Source: Eubacterium sp.
Lineage (GTDB): Bacteria > Bacillota_A > Clostridia > Lachnospirales > Lachnospiraceae
NCBI GenBank assembly: GCA_024687845.1
Contig: JAILEL010000092.1
Coordinates: 1-13,272 of the forward strand
Reading direction: 5' to 3'
DNA length: 13,272 bases
Shown one piece after another: positions 1 to 6,691 of this stretch. A program made the position numbers and the translations under genes. The notes beneath the pieces are model-generated. The model had not been told where the DNA came from. It made no database searches and saw nothing but the letters and a program-made list of their open reading frames with translations. Within the stretch, counting starts at the first letter, position 1. Every line of letters starts with the position of its first letter.

Positions 1-41
1 ACGCCTCCCTTCATCGCTCCGATCATGATAATCTTTCCCAT
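1..41 (-). CDS. ParA/MinD-type partition ATPase, N-terminus only
   Basis: Only the first 13 codons are in the window and the frame runs off the left edge. They read MGKIIMIGAMKGGV, which matches the opening beta-strand and the start of the deviant Walker A loop (KGGxGKT) of ParA/MinD/Soj ATPases. These drive plasmid or element partition by ATP-dependent DNA binding. A GGGGGTG ribosome binding site lies 7 bases upstream of the ATG. The start is 4 bases after the stop of the SymE/AbrB-like gene, so the two are probably co-transcribed and translationally coupled. A ParA at this point suggests the left end is plasmid or integrative-conjugative-element backbone. The catalytic lysine itself lies outside the window. 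Confidence 0.6.
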   Translation of the reverse strand, partial: MGKIIMIGAMKGG

Positions 42-45
42 ATCA

Positions 46-369
46 TCACACCCCCTGTTCTGAACATACGCCATATTCCGCAGTTCTCTCTGCCACAAAG
101 CGGTCATGCAATTTCTCTTTTTCCGCCTCAAACTTCTTCTGCAGAAGCTTCATTTCCTTTTCCATGAATGCCGCCTCTGCTTCCTTCATCGCCGGCTTTT
201 CCGTATCAGGCGTGATGACCAATTTACCGTTCTCGCAGCTGACAGAAACATAAGATCCGATATCGAATCCCAACTCCTTCAGCCACTGTCCTTTGAGCAT
301 GATCGTGGGTGTTGCCCTGTACTTGTATCCGCTCATTCCATAAACTTTCATGTTCCTTAATTTCTGCAT
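46..369 (-). CDS. SymE/AbrB-like small protein with coiled-coil tail
   Basis: A 107-residue product. Residues about 7-55 (MKVYGMSGYKYRATPTIMLK, then GQWLKELGF and GKLVITPD) match the SymE toxin family, which has a SpoVT/AbrB-like swapped-hairpin fold. Residues about 58-100 are Glu/Lys-rich and probably a coiled coil, longer than in the E. coli toxin. The ATG at 369 was chosen because GGAGGAA (375-381) lies just upstream; the frame is open for 21 more codons but has no better site. SymE proteins in enterobacteria are SOS-induced RNA-targeting toxins. Here the gene sits directly ahead of a ParA start, so a DNA-binding or partition role is equally plausible. A stable hairpin (414-430, GCCGGG arms) lies in its leader. 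Family assignment is good; function is inferred. Confidence 0.7.
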   Translation of the reverse strand: MQKLRNMKVYGMSGYKYRATPTIMLKGQWLKELGFDIGSYVSVSCENGKLVITPDTEKPAMKEAEAAFMEKEMKLLQKKFEAEKEKLHDRFVAERTAEYGVCSEQGV

Positions 370-444
370 CTGATTTCCTCCTTCGATTGTCATGGTTGTG
401 ATGGTCATGCAGAGCCGGGAGCCGCCCGGCATCCTGCCAAAGGG

Positions 445-493
445 TAAAAAAATAGACTGATCCAGTCTGTTCCACTAACAAACTGATTCAGTC
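445..493 (-). terminator. Strong hairpin plus T-run upstream of the SymE-like gene
   Basis: The arms 455-471 and 477-493 form a 17-bp stem with one A-A mismatch, two G-U pairs and a 5-base loop. On the minus strand the stem is followed by TATTTTTTTA. This is a canonical intrinsic terminator for transcripts coming from the helicase side. There is no T-run on the plus strand, so it acts in one direction only. Because it ends 75 bases before the SymE-like start, that gene must be driven from within this gap or by read-through. The same stem could instead be an intron domain arm (see the next entry). Confidence 0.65.
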
Positions 494-640
494 CTACCCA
501 AATCGACCATATTCTGTTTTTAACTGCCGGTGCCTTTCCCCACCGGTTCTCCGGGACCTTACCTACGCGTTTTGAATAGGACTATGCCGCCGAAGCCCGT
601 GTATTTACGGCGCTCCCGTGCGGTATCACTATTATCACGC
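494..640 (-). other. GC-rich, heavily base-paired block; possible group II intron remnant
   Basis: There is no gene here beyond the tail of the truncated helicase frame. Read on the minus strand the stretch is much more GC-rich than the DNA to its right and full of short helices: GCCG/CGGC pairs, CCGGTG/CACCGG around GGGAAAGG, and AGTCCTA pairing with TAGGACT some 90 bases later. The general look recalls domain I of bacterial group II introns. I see no reverse transcriptase, no domain V and no GUGYG 5' end, so at best it is a fragment. The intron reading is memory-based inference and needs a covariance-model search. Confidence 0.3.
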
Positions 641-746
641 GTTCCCCAGCCCCACCTAAAATAAGGACATTATTCCCTTTATAGATTTGTTCCATAACCT
701 CATCAAAATCTGTACATTCCATATCTACTTTATGAGTACTTGCCAT
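582..746 (-). pseudogene. 5' fragment of a P-loop (PIF1/RecD-like) helicase, cut in Walker A
   Basis: A 54-codon frame with an excellent GGAGGTG site 6 bases ahead of its ATG. Residues 1-34 (ending GNNVLILGGAG) read like the N-terminus of AAA/PIF1/RecD-type helicases, where GGAG should continue as TGKS/T to complete Walker A. Instead, at about base 643 the sequence switches to GC-rich DNA coding for Arg/Ala-rich nonsense, then a TAG stop. The gene is therefore a truncated head whose expression signals survive. It follows the RNase H-like gene by 57 bases and was probably the last gene of that operon before the rearrangement. The helicase subtype is a guess from about 34 residues. Confidence 0.5.
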
Positions 747-803
747 ATCTATCACCTCCCCCGTTTACTATTATTAGGGTTAAGATTTATTTAAATATTT
801 GCA

Positions 804-1940
804 TCATGCAAATTCCAACACTTTAACTCCCTCTTCTAGTTCACTTAGCCTATCTATCTTATTGACAAGTTCTTCATACTTTTTTCGAGGAAGATTAAGA
901 ATTATCCTATCCCTACCAAGTTTGTCTGCTTTGCTGTTTTGTTCTCTTGGTACATAACGAACAACCACAGTTTGAAACAGATTAGAAAGCTTGTAGTTTT
1001 TAGTATTCTTATACCAGTTTTCGCTAAACACCTTGTTATCTGTATACACAATAAGATTTTTGTCATAATTGTAATCATATGCGAGACGAATCATCACTTC
1101 ACTAAGCGCAGCTTCCGCTATTCCCACAACATTTCTGTTTTCATCCGTATATCGTACATTTTTATCAATAATCCCTTCCTCAGTAATCTGTGTTTCTTTC
1201 ATTAGCTTCCCCCAACATAAAATATAGGAATAAGAGCCCGTCCTACCAACAACGCCGTTGTGATTCCAAAGAACAGGATGAATAGATTCGTCGATGAAAG
1301 CTGTGATGTACGAACTATCTTCGTTCTTATCTGTCACAGTATCATCTATACATCTACATGGTAGATAACTACTGCTATCCAGTGTCTTTCTTTTTACAGG
1401 CTTAACAACTCTTCTCTTTATATAGGAACAATCCATGCTGTGATAATGTGTTCCACTCTTGCTTATGTAGACAGTGTCCAAATCCCCAATTGTCTCTAAA
1501 ACGATCTGTGAAGCTACTTCGATAGACAGCAAATTTAAGTTCCTTTTTTCTTTGAAAAATGCCTGAATATCAATATATTCACCATTCTTCAAAGTGTTTC
1601 GTATAGTATTAAGAAGTTTTGCTTCAATCTTAGATAACATCCTGATTAACATATCAATATCGCTAGATAATGTTAGATTAACGCAGGAAGGGTTTCTCCC
1701 CTTTATAGAAGAGTATTGAAGATAGTAGTTCTTCACAGTAGAGAAAATCTTGTGCGATGAACTCATCTCAAAGTTCGTCATATTAAAAAGCTTTTTCTTA
1801 AGTTCAGGGATTTTTTTCTCGATAATTTCTATCTGATTCATATCTTTTTTTAAATTTGATTTCTTATTTTTTTGAACCATTTTTTCTGCTAGCTGCATAT
1901 AGCAGCTATAGAGAACGTCTTCGTCACTCTTTTTCGACAT
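804..1940 (-). CDS. RNase H-fold nuclease with His/Cys cluster
   Basis: A 378-residue product. Residues 1-150 are mostly helical and charged, without a recognised domain. Residues 158-198 hold GTHYHSMDCSY followed by LPCRCI: H167, C171, C195 and C197 form a likely zinc-binding knuckle. Residues 210-345 look like an RNase H fold with acidic residues at D217 (AFIDES), E276 or E281, D301 (VYTDN) and D339 (NSKADKLGRD), matching the D-E-D-D set of active enzymes. The ATG at 1940 follows GGAGGG with good spacing; a TTG six codons upstream overlaps that site and is unlikely. It lies 34 bases after the XRE gene, so the pair is an operon, with a truncated helicase downstream. RNA:DNA-hybrid cleavage is expected from the fold; the biological target is unknown. 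Confidence 0.7.
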   Translation of the reverse strand: MSKKSDEDVLYSCYMQLAEKMVQKNKKSNLKKDMNQIEIIEKKIPELKKKLFNMTNFEMSSSHKIFSTVKNYYLQYSSIKGRNPSCVNLTLSSDIDMLIRMLSKIEAKLLNTIRNTLKNGEYIDIQAFFKEKRNLNLLSIEVASQIVLETIGDLDTVYISKSGTHYHSMDCSYIKRRVVKPVKRKTLDSSSYLPCRCIDDTVTDKNEDSSYITAFIDESIHPVLWNHNGVVGRTGSYSYILCWGKLMKETQITEEGIIDKNVRYTDENRNVVGIAEAALSEVMIRLAYDYNYDKNLIVYTDNKVFSENWYKNTKNYKLSNLFQTVVVRYVPREQNSKADKLGRDRIILNLPRKKYEELVNKIDRLSELEEGVKVLEFA

Positions 1941-1974
1941 CCTTATCCCTCCTTTCAAACATGTAAAAAGTTTC

Positions 1975-2322
1975 CTACATTTTAATAACCACTTCTTTTA
2001 GTTTCTCATGATACTCAGTTATACGGTTAAGGATTGTCTCCAAGTCTTGCTTATCAACATTTTCAATTACAAAATCTGTGGAATTTGCAATCAATAATTC
2101 ATCAACCCTTACGCCCAGTATTTTGCTCAGAGTAAAAAGATTGTCAATGAACGGTAGTTTCTTGGCATTTTTCCAGGCGTTAACTGCTTGTATTGATACC
2201 CCCACCTCTTTGCTTATCTGTTTGTCGGTTAATCCACTTTTCTTTATGCTTTGGCTAATAGCCTTTTTAGTTTCTTCTACGTTCAATATTGATTTTTCTT
2301 CTCTTACTAAATAGTCCACCAT
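1975..2322 (-). CDS. XRE-family helix-turn-helix regulator
   Basis: A 115-residue protein. Residues about 17-76 form a Cro/C1-type HTH: KKSGLTDKQISKEVGVS, then IQAVNAWKNAKKLPFID, then LFTLSKILGVRVDELL. The C-terminal third is a helical tail (residues 85-115) that may dimerise. AAAGGAG sits 6-7 bases before the ATG. It is the gene ahead of the RNase H-like gene, the usual layout for an autoregulated repressor of its own operon. An inverted repeat of CAGCTG arms lies 30-60 bases upstream of its start and could be its operator. Confidence 0.8.
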   Translation of the reverse strand: MVDYLVREEKSILNVEETKKAISQSIKKSGLTDKQISKEVGVSIQAVNAWKNAKKLPFIDNLFTLSKILGVRVDELLIANSTDFVIENVDKQDLETILNRITEYHEKLKEVVIKM

Positions 2323-2354
2323 ATCTTTTCTCCTTTATCTTTATTGCAAAATAA

Positions 2355-2379
2355 CAGCTGAATGAAAATCCAGCAGCTG
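2355..2379 (-). promoter_or_regulatory. CAGCTG inverted repeat ahead of XRE gene
   Basis: Two CAGCTG arms (2355-2360 and 2374-2379) are separated by 13 bases, in the leader of the XRE gene. On the minus strand the second arm is followed by TTATTTTG, so it could also be a weak terminator for the membrane-protein pair upstream. A possible promoter (TTGTGT, 16 bases, TATTGA) lies just upstream on the minus strand. Operator for the adjacent regulator is the simplest reading. Confidence 0.3.
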
Positions 2380-2459
2380 ATTATTATTGTTTCAATAGCA
2401 TACTTTGTAGACGACACAACCATAGTCATAACTAACCCCATAAACGCCCTTAGAGCCAG

Positions 2460-2756
2460 TCAAAAAAGTTCTCTCTTAATGTATTTCCAATATTCTTCTT
2501 TTAGCTTTCTATTCTGAAATGCCCTGATAGAATTTACCATGAGACGGTACGCCCATATTGCTGTAAACACACCTACTTTAACATAAGATATAAGTATATC
2601 TTCAGCTTGACTTCTTGTATAATCCTTGGCATTAATCACCAGTACATCCATTAAGCCCCAGAAGCACATTGCTGAGAGAAATGCGAAGTATGCTGCATAC
2701 ACTAGGGCAAATAATAGATTCATAAATCGACATATCTTTTCAATAGAGCTTTCCAT
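2460..2756 (-). CDS. Small membrane protein, two predicted TM helices
   Basis: A 98-residue product not recognised as a known family. Residues about 12-38 (NLLFALVYAAYFAFLSAMCF onward) and about 58-76 (YVKVGVFTAIWAYRLMV) are hydrophobic enough to span a membrane. The C-terminal 22 residues are strongly basic (RKLKEEYWKYIKRE) and should face the cytoplasm. An AGGGAG site lies 8 bases before the ATG. It starts 14 bases after the stop of the next upstream gene, which also has one membrane segment, so the two probably work together. Possible roles include a holin-like or immunity-type protein, but nothing in the sequence settles this. Confidence 0.6.
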   Translation of the reverse strand: MESSIEKICRFMNLLFALVYAAYFAFLSAMCFWGLMDVLVINAKDYTRSQAEDILISYVKVGVFTAIWAYRLMVNSIRAFQNRKLKEEYWKYIKRELF

Positions 2757-2770
2757 ACTATATTCTCCCT

Positions 2771-3040
2771 CTACATCTTCTCCAATATCATCGATGACAT
2801 ATTATTGCAATCAAACTTTACAAATAGCTCCTGTGCTACAGTTCCAACCGCAATAACTAATTGAAAAACAATACATACGGGACTCCATTCATGAAATATG
2901 TCTTTCACAGGTCTTTGTTTCAGAATCTTATACTCTTGAAACACACTTTCACCATCTTCAATTAGTATTCCGCTGACATAATTAGGTTTTAACGAATCTT
3001 CAAACTTCAATCTTACTTCTTGTTTTTTATGAATTTCCAT
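2771..3040 (-). CDS. Small protein with one C-terminal TM segment
   Basis: An 89-residue product. Residues 1-48 are polar and predicted soluble (HKKQEVRLKFEDSLKPN at the front). Residues about 52-73 (WSPVCIVFQLVIAVGTVAQ) form a hydrophobic segment, followed by a short tail. An AGGAGG site lies 11 bases before the ATG. It is the first gene of the run that continues into the two-TM protein 14 bases downstream. No family is recognised. Confidence 0.55.
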   Translation of the reverse strand: MEIHKKQEVRLKFEDSLKPNYVSGILIEDGESVFQEYKILKQRPVKDIFHEWSPVCIVFQLVIAVGTVAQELFVKFDCNNMSSMILEKM

Positions 3041-3237
3041 GTGTTCAGTTTCCTCCTATATATAGTTATTCTCTCTATCTCAGCAACTAACTCAAAATAG
3101 CGACAGAGATGTTCAAAAACTCCTATTCATCATTACATTAATTTTTTTTGGGGTATAAAAGCCTAAGCCTTCGTTTCAATAACCCAAAACAAAAACTAGC
3201 TATATTAAATAATTCTTAATTTTAATAAGGAAAAATG

Positions 3238-3373
3238 TGAATAAAGACAACTATCACTGTGAAAAGCAAGATTCTTGAAAAAAGCTCAAAATGATAGTAA
3301 TATAGATATGAAGTGAATCAGGTCGATTCAAGTACTTCATTATAGATGCTGGTAACATCTATGTCTTTATTCA
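3238..3373 (+). ncRNA. Candidate structured RNA: closing helix plus three hairpins
   Basis: The ends are perfectly complementary: TGAATAAAGACA (3238-3249) with TGTCTTTATTCA (3362-3373), a 12-bp closing helix. Inside are three helices in a row: ACTATCA (3250-3256) with TGATAGT (3292-3298); ATGAAGT (3308-3314) with ACTTCAT (3334-3340), capped by GAATC/GATTC around AGGTC; and ATAGATG (3342-3348) with CATCTAT (3356-3362). A terminator with T-run on the plus strand abuts the 3' end. No protein frame fits the stretch. The inverse strand folds too, as a 3' tail of the XRE gene, so the strand call rests on the terminator. A clear plus-strand promoter is not visible. It matches no RNA family I know. 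Confidence 0.5.
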
Positions 3374-3412
3374 AGAGAGAGAGGTTCTGCAAAACGTCTC
3401 TCTCTTATTTTT
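3373..3412 (+). terminator. Intrinsic terminator on the plus strand
   Basis: AAGAGAGAGA (3373-3382) pairs perfectly with TCTCTCTCTT (3397-3406), and the stem is followed by ATTTTT. On the minus strand the stem is not followed by a T-run. With every gene nearby on the minus strand, a plus-strand terminator here is best explained by the candidate RNA immediately upstream of it. Confidence 0.7.
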
Positions 3413-3436
3413 CCTCTGGTAGCTTATACATAGGCA

Positions 3437-4264
3437 TCACTCCTTTCCTATTAGATCTTTATAATACAACTCATTCTTATGGTTTCCTTCCTCATAGTTC
3501 GATAAGAAAACTTCATCAATAATATCTTCCTTCTCAAGACTAAATAAAATAACAGATAGGTCCCCTCTGAATAAAAGTAAATCCTTAAATCGAGTTAGCT
3601 CTGTAAATATCTTTATATCATCAGTTACAAGAGAATATTTATAATTTTTCGAATTAATATTCGTGATAGTGTCTTTCTTAAGTAAATCTAACAATGCTAA
3701 AGATATGCCTCCACCGTAAAATAACGCTCCTCCTATTACAAACGTCATCTTCCAGCTAAATTTAAAGTTATAATCTACTTCTAACAACCATGTAAACAAT
3801 CCACGTCTATTTTTATTACGTGGAACCGGTATAACGGCGAAATACCTTCCGCTATTCATTAGTTTGCTTATTATAGTTTTTTTTGCTGTTTCAACAATTT
3901 CAGTAGCTTCTTTAGGAGACAAATATTTATGATATGACTCCATACGATTATTCATTCTTTGCTTATCGTATCTTACACCCTCAACATGATATTCTCCTAA
4001 CTCAGTACTCTCACCAGCAAAATCAACAGGAAGTATTCCAGCAGCTGATAAAACATCGTCTAGTTCTATACCGTTTTGAGGTTTGGCTGATTCAGAAACG
4101 AGTTTCTTTAAAATCTTAAGAGAAGGAGTGTACTGCCCCGTCTCTACTAAATGGATAGAGCTAGATGAAACCCCAGAATCTTCCGCATATTGCCTGAGAG
4201 ATCTCGTTCCTCGACATCTTCTAATTAAGTTGCCGAGCTCCGTTGTTTTTTTATCCATAGCCAT
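3437..4264 (-). CDS. XRE regulator with unknown C-terminal domain
   Basis: A 275-residue protein. Residues 9-58 are a Cro/C1-type HTH (LGNLIRRCRGTRSLRQYAE, then SSSSIHLVETGQYTPSLKIL). The remaining ~200 residues are unusual for a simple repressor and not recognised: a conserved-looking core at 138-200 includes GRYFAVIPVPRNKNRRGLF and a glycine-rich hydrophobic stretch (FVIGGALFYGGGISLALL), followed by an alternating beta/alpha pattern to residue 255. That suggests a ligand-binding or enzymatic effector domain. AAGGAAG precedes the ATG. It has a near-consensus promoter at 4304-4332 and repeat elements around it. A candidate structured RNA lies just past its stop. The gene stands alone. Confidence 0.7.
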   Translation of the reverse strand: MAMDKKTTELGNLIRRCRGTRSLRQYAEDSGVSSSSIHLVETGQYTPSLKILKKLVSESAKPQNGIELDDVLSAAGILPVDFAGESTELGEYHVEGVRYDKQRMNNRMESYHKYLSPKEATEIVETAKKTIISKLMNSGRYFAVIPVPRNKNRRGLFTWLLEVDYNFKFSWKMTFVIGGALFYGGGISLALLDLLKKDTITNINSKNYKYSLVTDDIKIFTELTRFKDLLLFRGDLSVILFSLEKEDIIDEVFLSNYEEGNHKNELYYKDLIGKE

Positions 4265-4300
4265 TTTTAATCTTCCTTCAATCCAATTTTCTTTATATTC

Positions 4301-4444
4301 ACTATGTTACCGCCTAGTTCATTACTTGTCAAGTGTTTTTTGGACGCATTTGTCCATTTTTTTGCACGGTAATATTTATTGCTTATCATGATAATCTATG
4401 AACTTTTATCACAAACTATGTTATTAATCCTTTACTTTGTTACC
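4301..4444. promoter_or_regulatory. Probable operators: direct repeats and an inverted repeat
   Basis: Three copies of ACTWTGTTA occur in the same orientation at 4301-4309, 4415-4423 and 4434-4442; the first and third continue CC. The first overlaps the -10 box. A TGGAC/GTCCA inverted repeat (4341-4345, 4352-4356) sits just upstream of the -35 box, and a perfect 12-base palindrome TTATCATGATAA lies at 4383-4394. Such repeats around a regulator's own promoter suggest autoregulation. Which element is bound cannot be told from sequence. Confidence 0.4.
4304..4332 (-). promoter_or_regulatory. Sigma-A promoter of the 275-codon XRE gene
   Basis: On the minus strand TTGACA (4327-4332) is separated by exactly 17 bases from TAACAT (4304-4309). 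Transcription should begin near 4297, about 30 bases ahead of the ATG at 4264. This is the best housekeeping promoter in the window. Confidence 0.75.
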
Positions 4445-4509
4445 AGAACGCATCTAGTTCTATAAAAATTAACGTTCTCACCCCTTGGAGTACGCAAGAA
4501 CTTAATCGC

Positions 4510-4546
4510 AAAAAAAGAAAAGATAAACACATTGGCTTATCCTTTC
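4510..4546 (-). terminator. Terminator of the AAA-ATPase/nuclease gene
   Basis: On the minus strand AAAGGATAA pairs with TTATCTTTT (one G-U) and is followed by CTTTTTTTG, about 20 bases past the stop codon at 4564. A second weaker hairpin follows around 4450-4500. Confidence 0.55.
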
Positions 4547-4563
4547 CCTTAGTTCGCGCTTAC

Positions 4564-6168
4564 TTACAATTCAAAATATTCTGTTATACAATCATGTTTT
4601 CTTGTGTTCTTATCGTAATTTATGCCTACTAGCAGTACCTCACCTTTGTAACTATTAAATACCTCAGGATAGTTTTTATCCTTAATCTGTTTTATAGCGG
4701 TATCAGCGGTTTTATCCCATTTTAATTCAATTATCATAGGGATATGATTAGGACTTGTTGGCTTTGGGATAAATACTAAATCAGCAAAGCCCTTGCCAGC
4801 AGGCAATTCTCTCTTTATATCATAGTCATTTCTTGCATAATAGTAGGCTAAGGAAATTGTATATGAGAGGGCATTTTCATCATTATATTGAAGGTGTGAT
4901 GTTTCAAGGTGCGCATCTTCTATATACTTCGCAACAAGTTCGTCATTCTGATTCAGCGTTGCTTCTAGCAGATTTTTTGATTTTCCTACAGACTTTATTA
5001 CTTCATTCCAATTACTATTAGTAGTGGCAGTGATAAACTCCTGCATTATTTCTTTATTAGGTATTCTTGCGATATTATCAGTATTGTTATATGCAAGATA
5101 CCCCAGATGAATAAGCAAGGTTAAAATATCATCAGAATTAGAGAATGATGTCATATCATTTTTAAAGCTTCCTGTATTAATTTTACAAGAATCGTTGGCC
5201 ATCATAGACAAAATCTTATCTTTTAAGCCATCATAATTCATATCTATATATATCTTTAATGCTTCATAATTCTCTGTTTTATTCCAATAATCAGAAAATT
5301 CACCGTTTCTAACAGCAGCAACAACAGATTTAGGATTATATACTGCCTGACATTCTTTAAAATGATAGCCGTTGTACCATTCTTTGCATACATCAAAGCT
5401 AATATTTTTATCTAAGCAAAGATTCTTAACCTCATCTTCAGTAAATCCAACATATTCCGCCAATCTTCCTGGATTTTCCATAGAAAATTCATCAAACATA
5501 TTAAGAGCAGAGTGTGTGCCATATTTCTTTATTGGCAAGATGCCAGTCATATAAACTAACGCAATATAGCTCTTATCCTTTAACCATTCTCTAAGGAAAT
5601 CAAGATAATTTTCCTGAGCTTCGTTATCATCTCTTATGACTCTAAAAATGCAATCCCACTCATCTATAATTACAACAAATTTTCTATTAGTTGTTCTATA
5701 TACATCCTCCATAACTCTAGAGAGTGATTTGAAATTATAATAATTAATGTCAGGATACAATTCTTTTATCTCGGCTACTATGTCAGTAGTAAGTTTTTCA
5801 ATCATCGTAGCAACATTCTTATTTGATACACTTAAAAAATCCTGCACATTAATAAATACAACGTCGTAAATATTACAATGTTCTTTATAGCCTTTTACAT
5901 TGGAAATAGCATAATTATCAAATATATTAAGTGAATCTGCAAACCTGTCATAATATGCGGCAAGCATCTCTGCTGCCATAGTTTTACCAAATCTTCTTGG
6001 TCTACTAAAACATACATACTTTTGCTTAGTCTCTAAAACAGAATTGGTATATCCAATTAATCCCGTTTTATCAACATATATATCTGATTTTATTGATTCA
6101 ATAAACCTATCAGGGCCTGGATTTACATATACTCCACGCTGACTATGTAGCTTACTATTTTCAGTCAT
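4564..6168 (-). CDS. AAA-ATPase-like / PD-(D/E)XK nuclease protein
   Basis: A 534-residue protein of the two-domain family made of an AAA-ATPase_like domain (Pfam PF09820) and a C-terminal PD-(D/E)XK nuclease (PF08011). Walker A is SRPRRFGKT (residues 55-63), Walker B is FVVIIDEWD (164-172), and the typical TGILPI and EWYNGYHF motifs are at 208-213 and 263-270. The nuclease core shows D463 (GFADLVF) and E481/K483 (IIELKWD), so both active sites look intact and the length is normal. The family is abundant and often multicopy in Bacteroidetes and Clostridia, with no well-established role; mobile-element maintenance or defence are guesses. It has its own extended -10 promoter and terminator, so it is a single-gene unit. 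Confidence 0.9.
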   Translation of the reverse strand: MTENSKLHSQRGVYVNPGPDRFIESIKSDIYVDKTGLIGYTNSVLETKQKYVCFSRPRRFGKTMAAEMLAAYYDRFADSLNIFDNYAISNVKGYKEHCNIYDVVFINVQDFLSVSNKNVATMIEKLTTDIVAEIKELYPDINYYNFKSLSRVMEDVYRTTNRKFVVIIDEWDCIFRVIRDDNEAQENYLDFLREWLKDKSYIALVYMTGILPIKKYGTHSALNMFDEFSMENPGRLAEYVGFTEDEVKNLCLDKNISFDVCKEWYNGYHFKECQAVYNPKSVVAAVRNGEFSDYWNKTENYEALKIYIDMNYDGLKDKILSMMANDSCKINTGSFKNDMTSFSNSDDILTLLIHLGYLAYNNTDNIARIPNKEIMQEFITATTNSNWNEVIKSVGKSKNLLEATLNQNDELVAKYIEDAHLETSHLQYNDENALSYTISLAYYYARNDYDIKRELPAGKGFADLVFIPKPTSPNHIPMIIELKWDKTADTAIKQIKDKNYPEVFNSYKGEVLLVGINYDKNTRKHDCITEYFEL

Positions 6169-6229
6169 GTATTATTCCTTTATAGATTGATAATAATATG
6201 TTAACAATAAAAATTATTTTTCTTTACAC

Positions 6230-6238
6230 ATTATAACA
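6230..6238 (-). promoter_or_regulatory. Extended -10 promoter of the AAA-ATPase/nuclease gene
   Basis: On the minus strand TGT is followed directly by a perfect TATAAT (6230-6235), the extended -10 arrangement, with no good -35 box 17 bases upstream. Transcription should start about 55 bases ahead of the ATG at 6168. Confidence 0.5.
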
Positions 6239-6265
6239 TGTTTAGTGTTGCAGTTCTTTTTTTAT

Positions 6266-6676
6266 TCAATCATTATACGAATCTGATAATCCCAACTCCC
6301 AAGGAGATGTAACAAATTCATATCTTGAATCTGCAAGTTTATGTGCATCTACAACCTTAACTCTAAAGTCCGCATCTTTCACAATATCCTTACTACAGGA
6401 AATCTCATAGCAGGCTGTACGTGTGTTGTAACAAACCGTGCCATGATATAAAGACTTATAACCTTTCTCATACATGATATTAGCAGTCTCTTTTGGCAAA
6501 TTATCATATAAAACCTTTCTCCAAAGGGTACTATGGTTTTCCTTATCGCTATATTGAATCATACCATCAGAGTTAACACCTTTAGATTTAGGTTTTGCAA
6601 CGCCAATAATTTGATTATCATCTGTCCACCACCATATACCAACCATAGGTTTTGTTTTCTTTTTAAACATCATCAT
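6266..6676 (-). CDS. Unrecognised 136-residue protein
   Basis: The protein starts with a basic stretch (MMMFKKKTKP) and then VGIWWWTDDNQIIGVAKP, a Trp-rich beta segment. It goes on with mixed alpha/beta sequence to a conserved-looking C-terminus (YEFVTSPWELGLSDS). There is no signal peptide or membrane segment. It begins 15 bases after the stop of the 64-codon gene and is the last gene of that run; no clear terminator is visible after it. AAAGG lies upstream of three in-frame ATGs, so the exact start is uncertain by two codons. Its size and position are like an immunity or antitoxin protein, but no family is recognised. Confidence 0.65.
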   Translation of the reverse strand: MMMFKKKTKPMVGIWWWTDDNQIIGVAKPKSKGVNSDGMIQYSDKENHSTLWRKVLYDNLPKETANIMYEKGYKSLYHGTVCYNTRTACYEISCSKDIVKDADFRVKVVDAHKLADSRYEFVTSPWELGLSDSYND

Positions 6677-6691
6677 AAAACAATACCTTTA

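Noticed and set aside
434..640. Firm call of a group II intron
   Set aside because: No domain V, no GUGYG 5' end and no intron-encoded reverse transcriptase are visible, so only a tentative remnant is listed.
939..1205. Plus-strand open frames across the window
   Set aside because: They lie opposite clear minus-strand genes, lack ribosome sites and have composition typical of antisense shadows. No plus-strand protein gene is supported.
3238..3373. Retron msr-msd RNA or type III antitoxin RNA
   Set aside because: The complementary ends and inner hairpins fit a retron's outline, but there is no reverse transcriptase anywhere in the window. A type III antitoxin would need tandem repeats followed by a toxin gene on the same strand, and no plus-strand gene follows.
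24..4397. Shared 13-base ATCATGATAATCT near 23 and near 4385
   Set aside because: The first copy is inside the ParA coding start and the second in an operator-like palindrome. Thirteen AT-rich bases in 13 kb of AT-rich DNA, with unrelated contexts, is weak evidence of a link.
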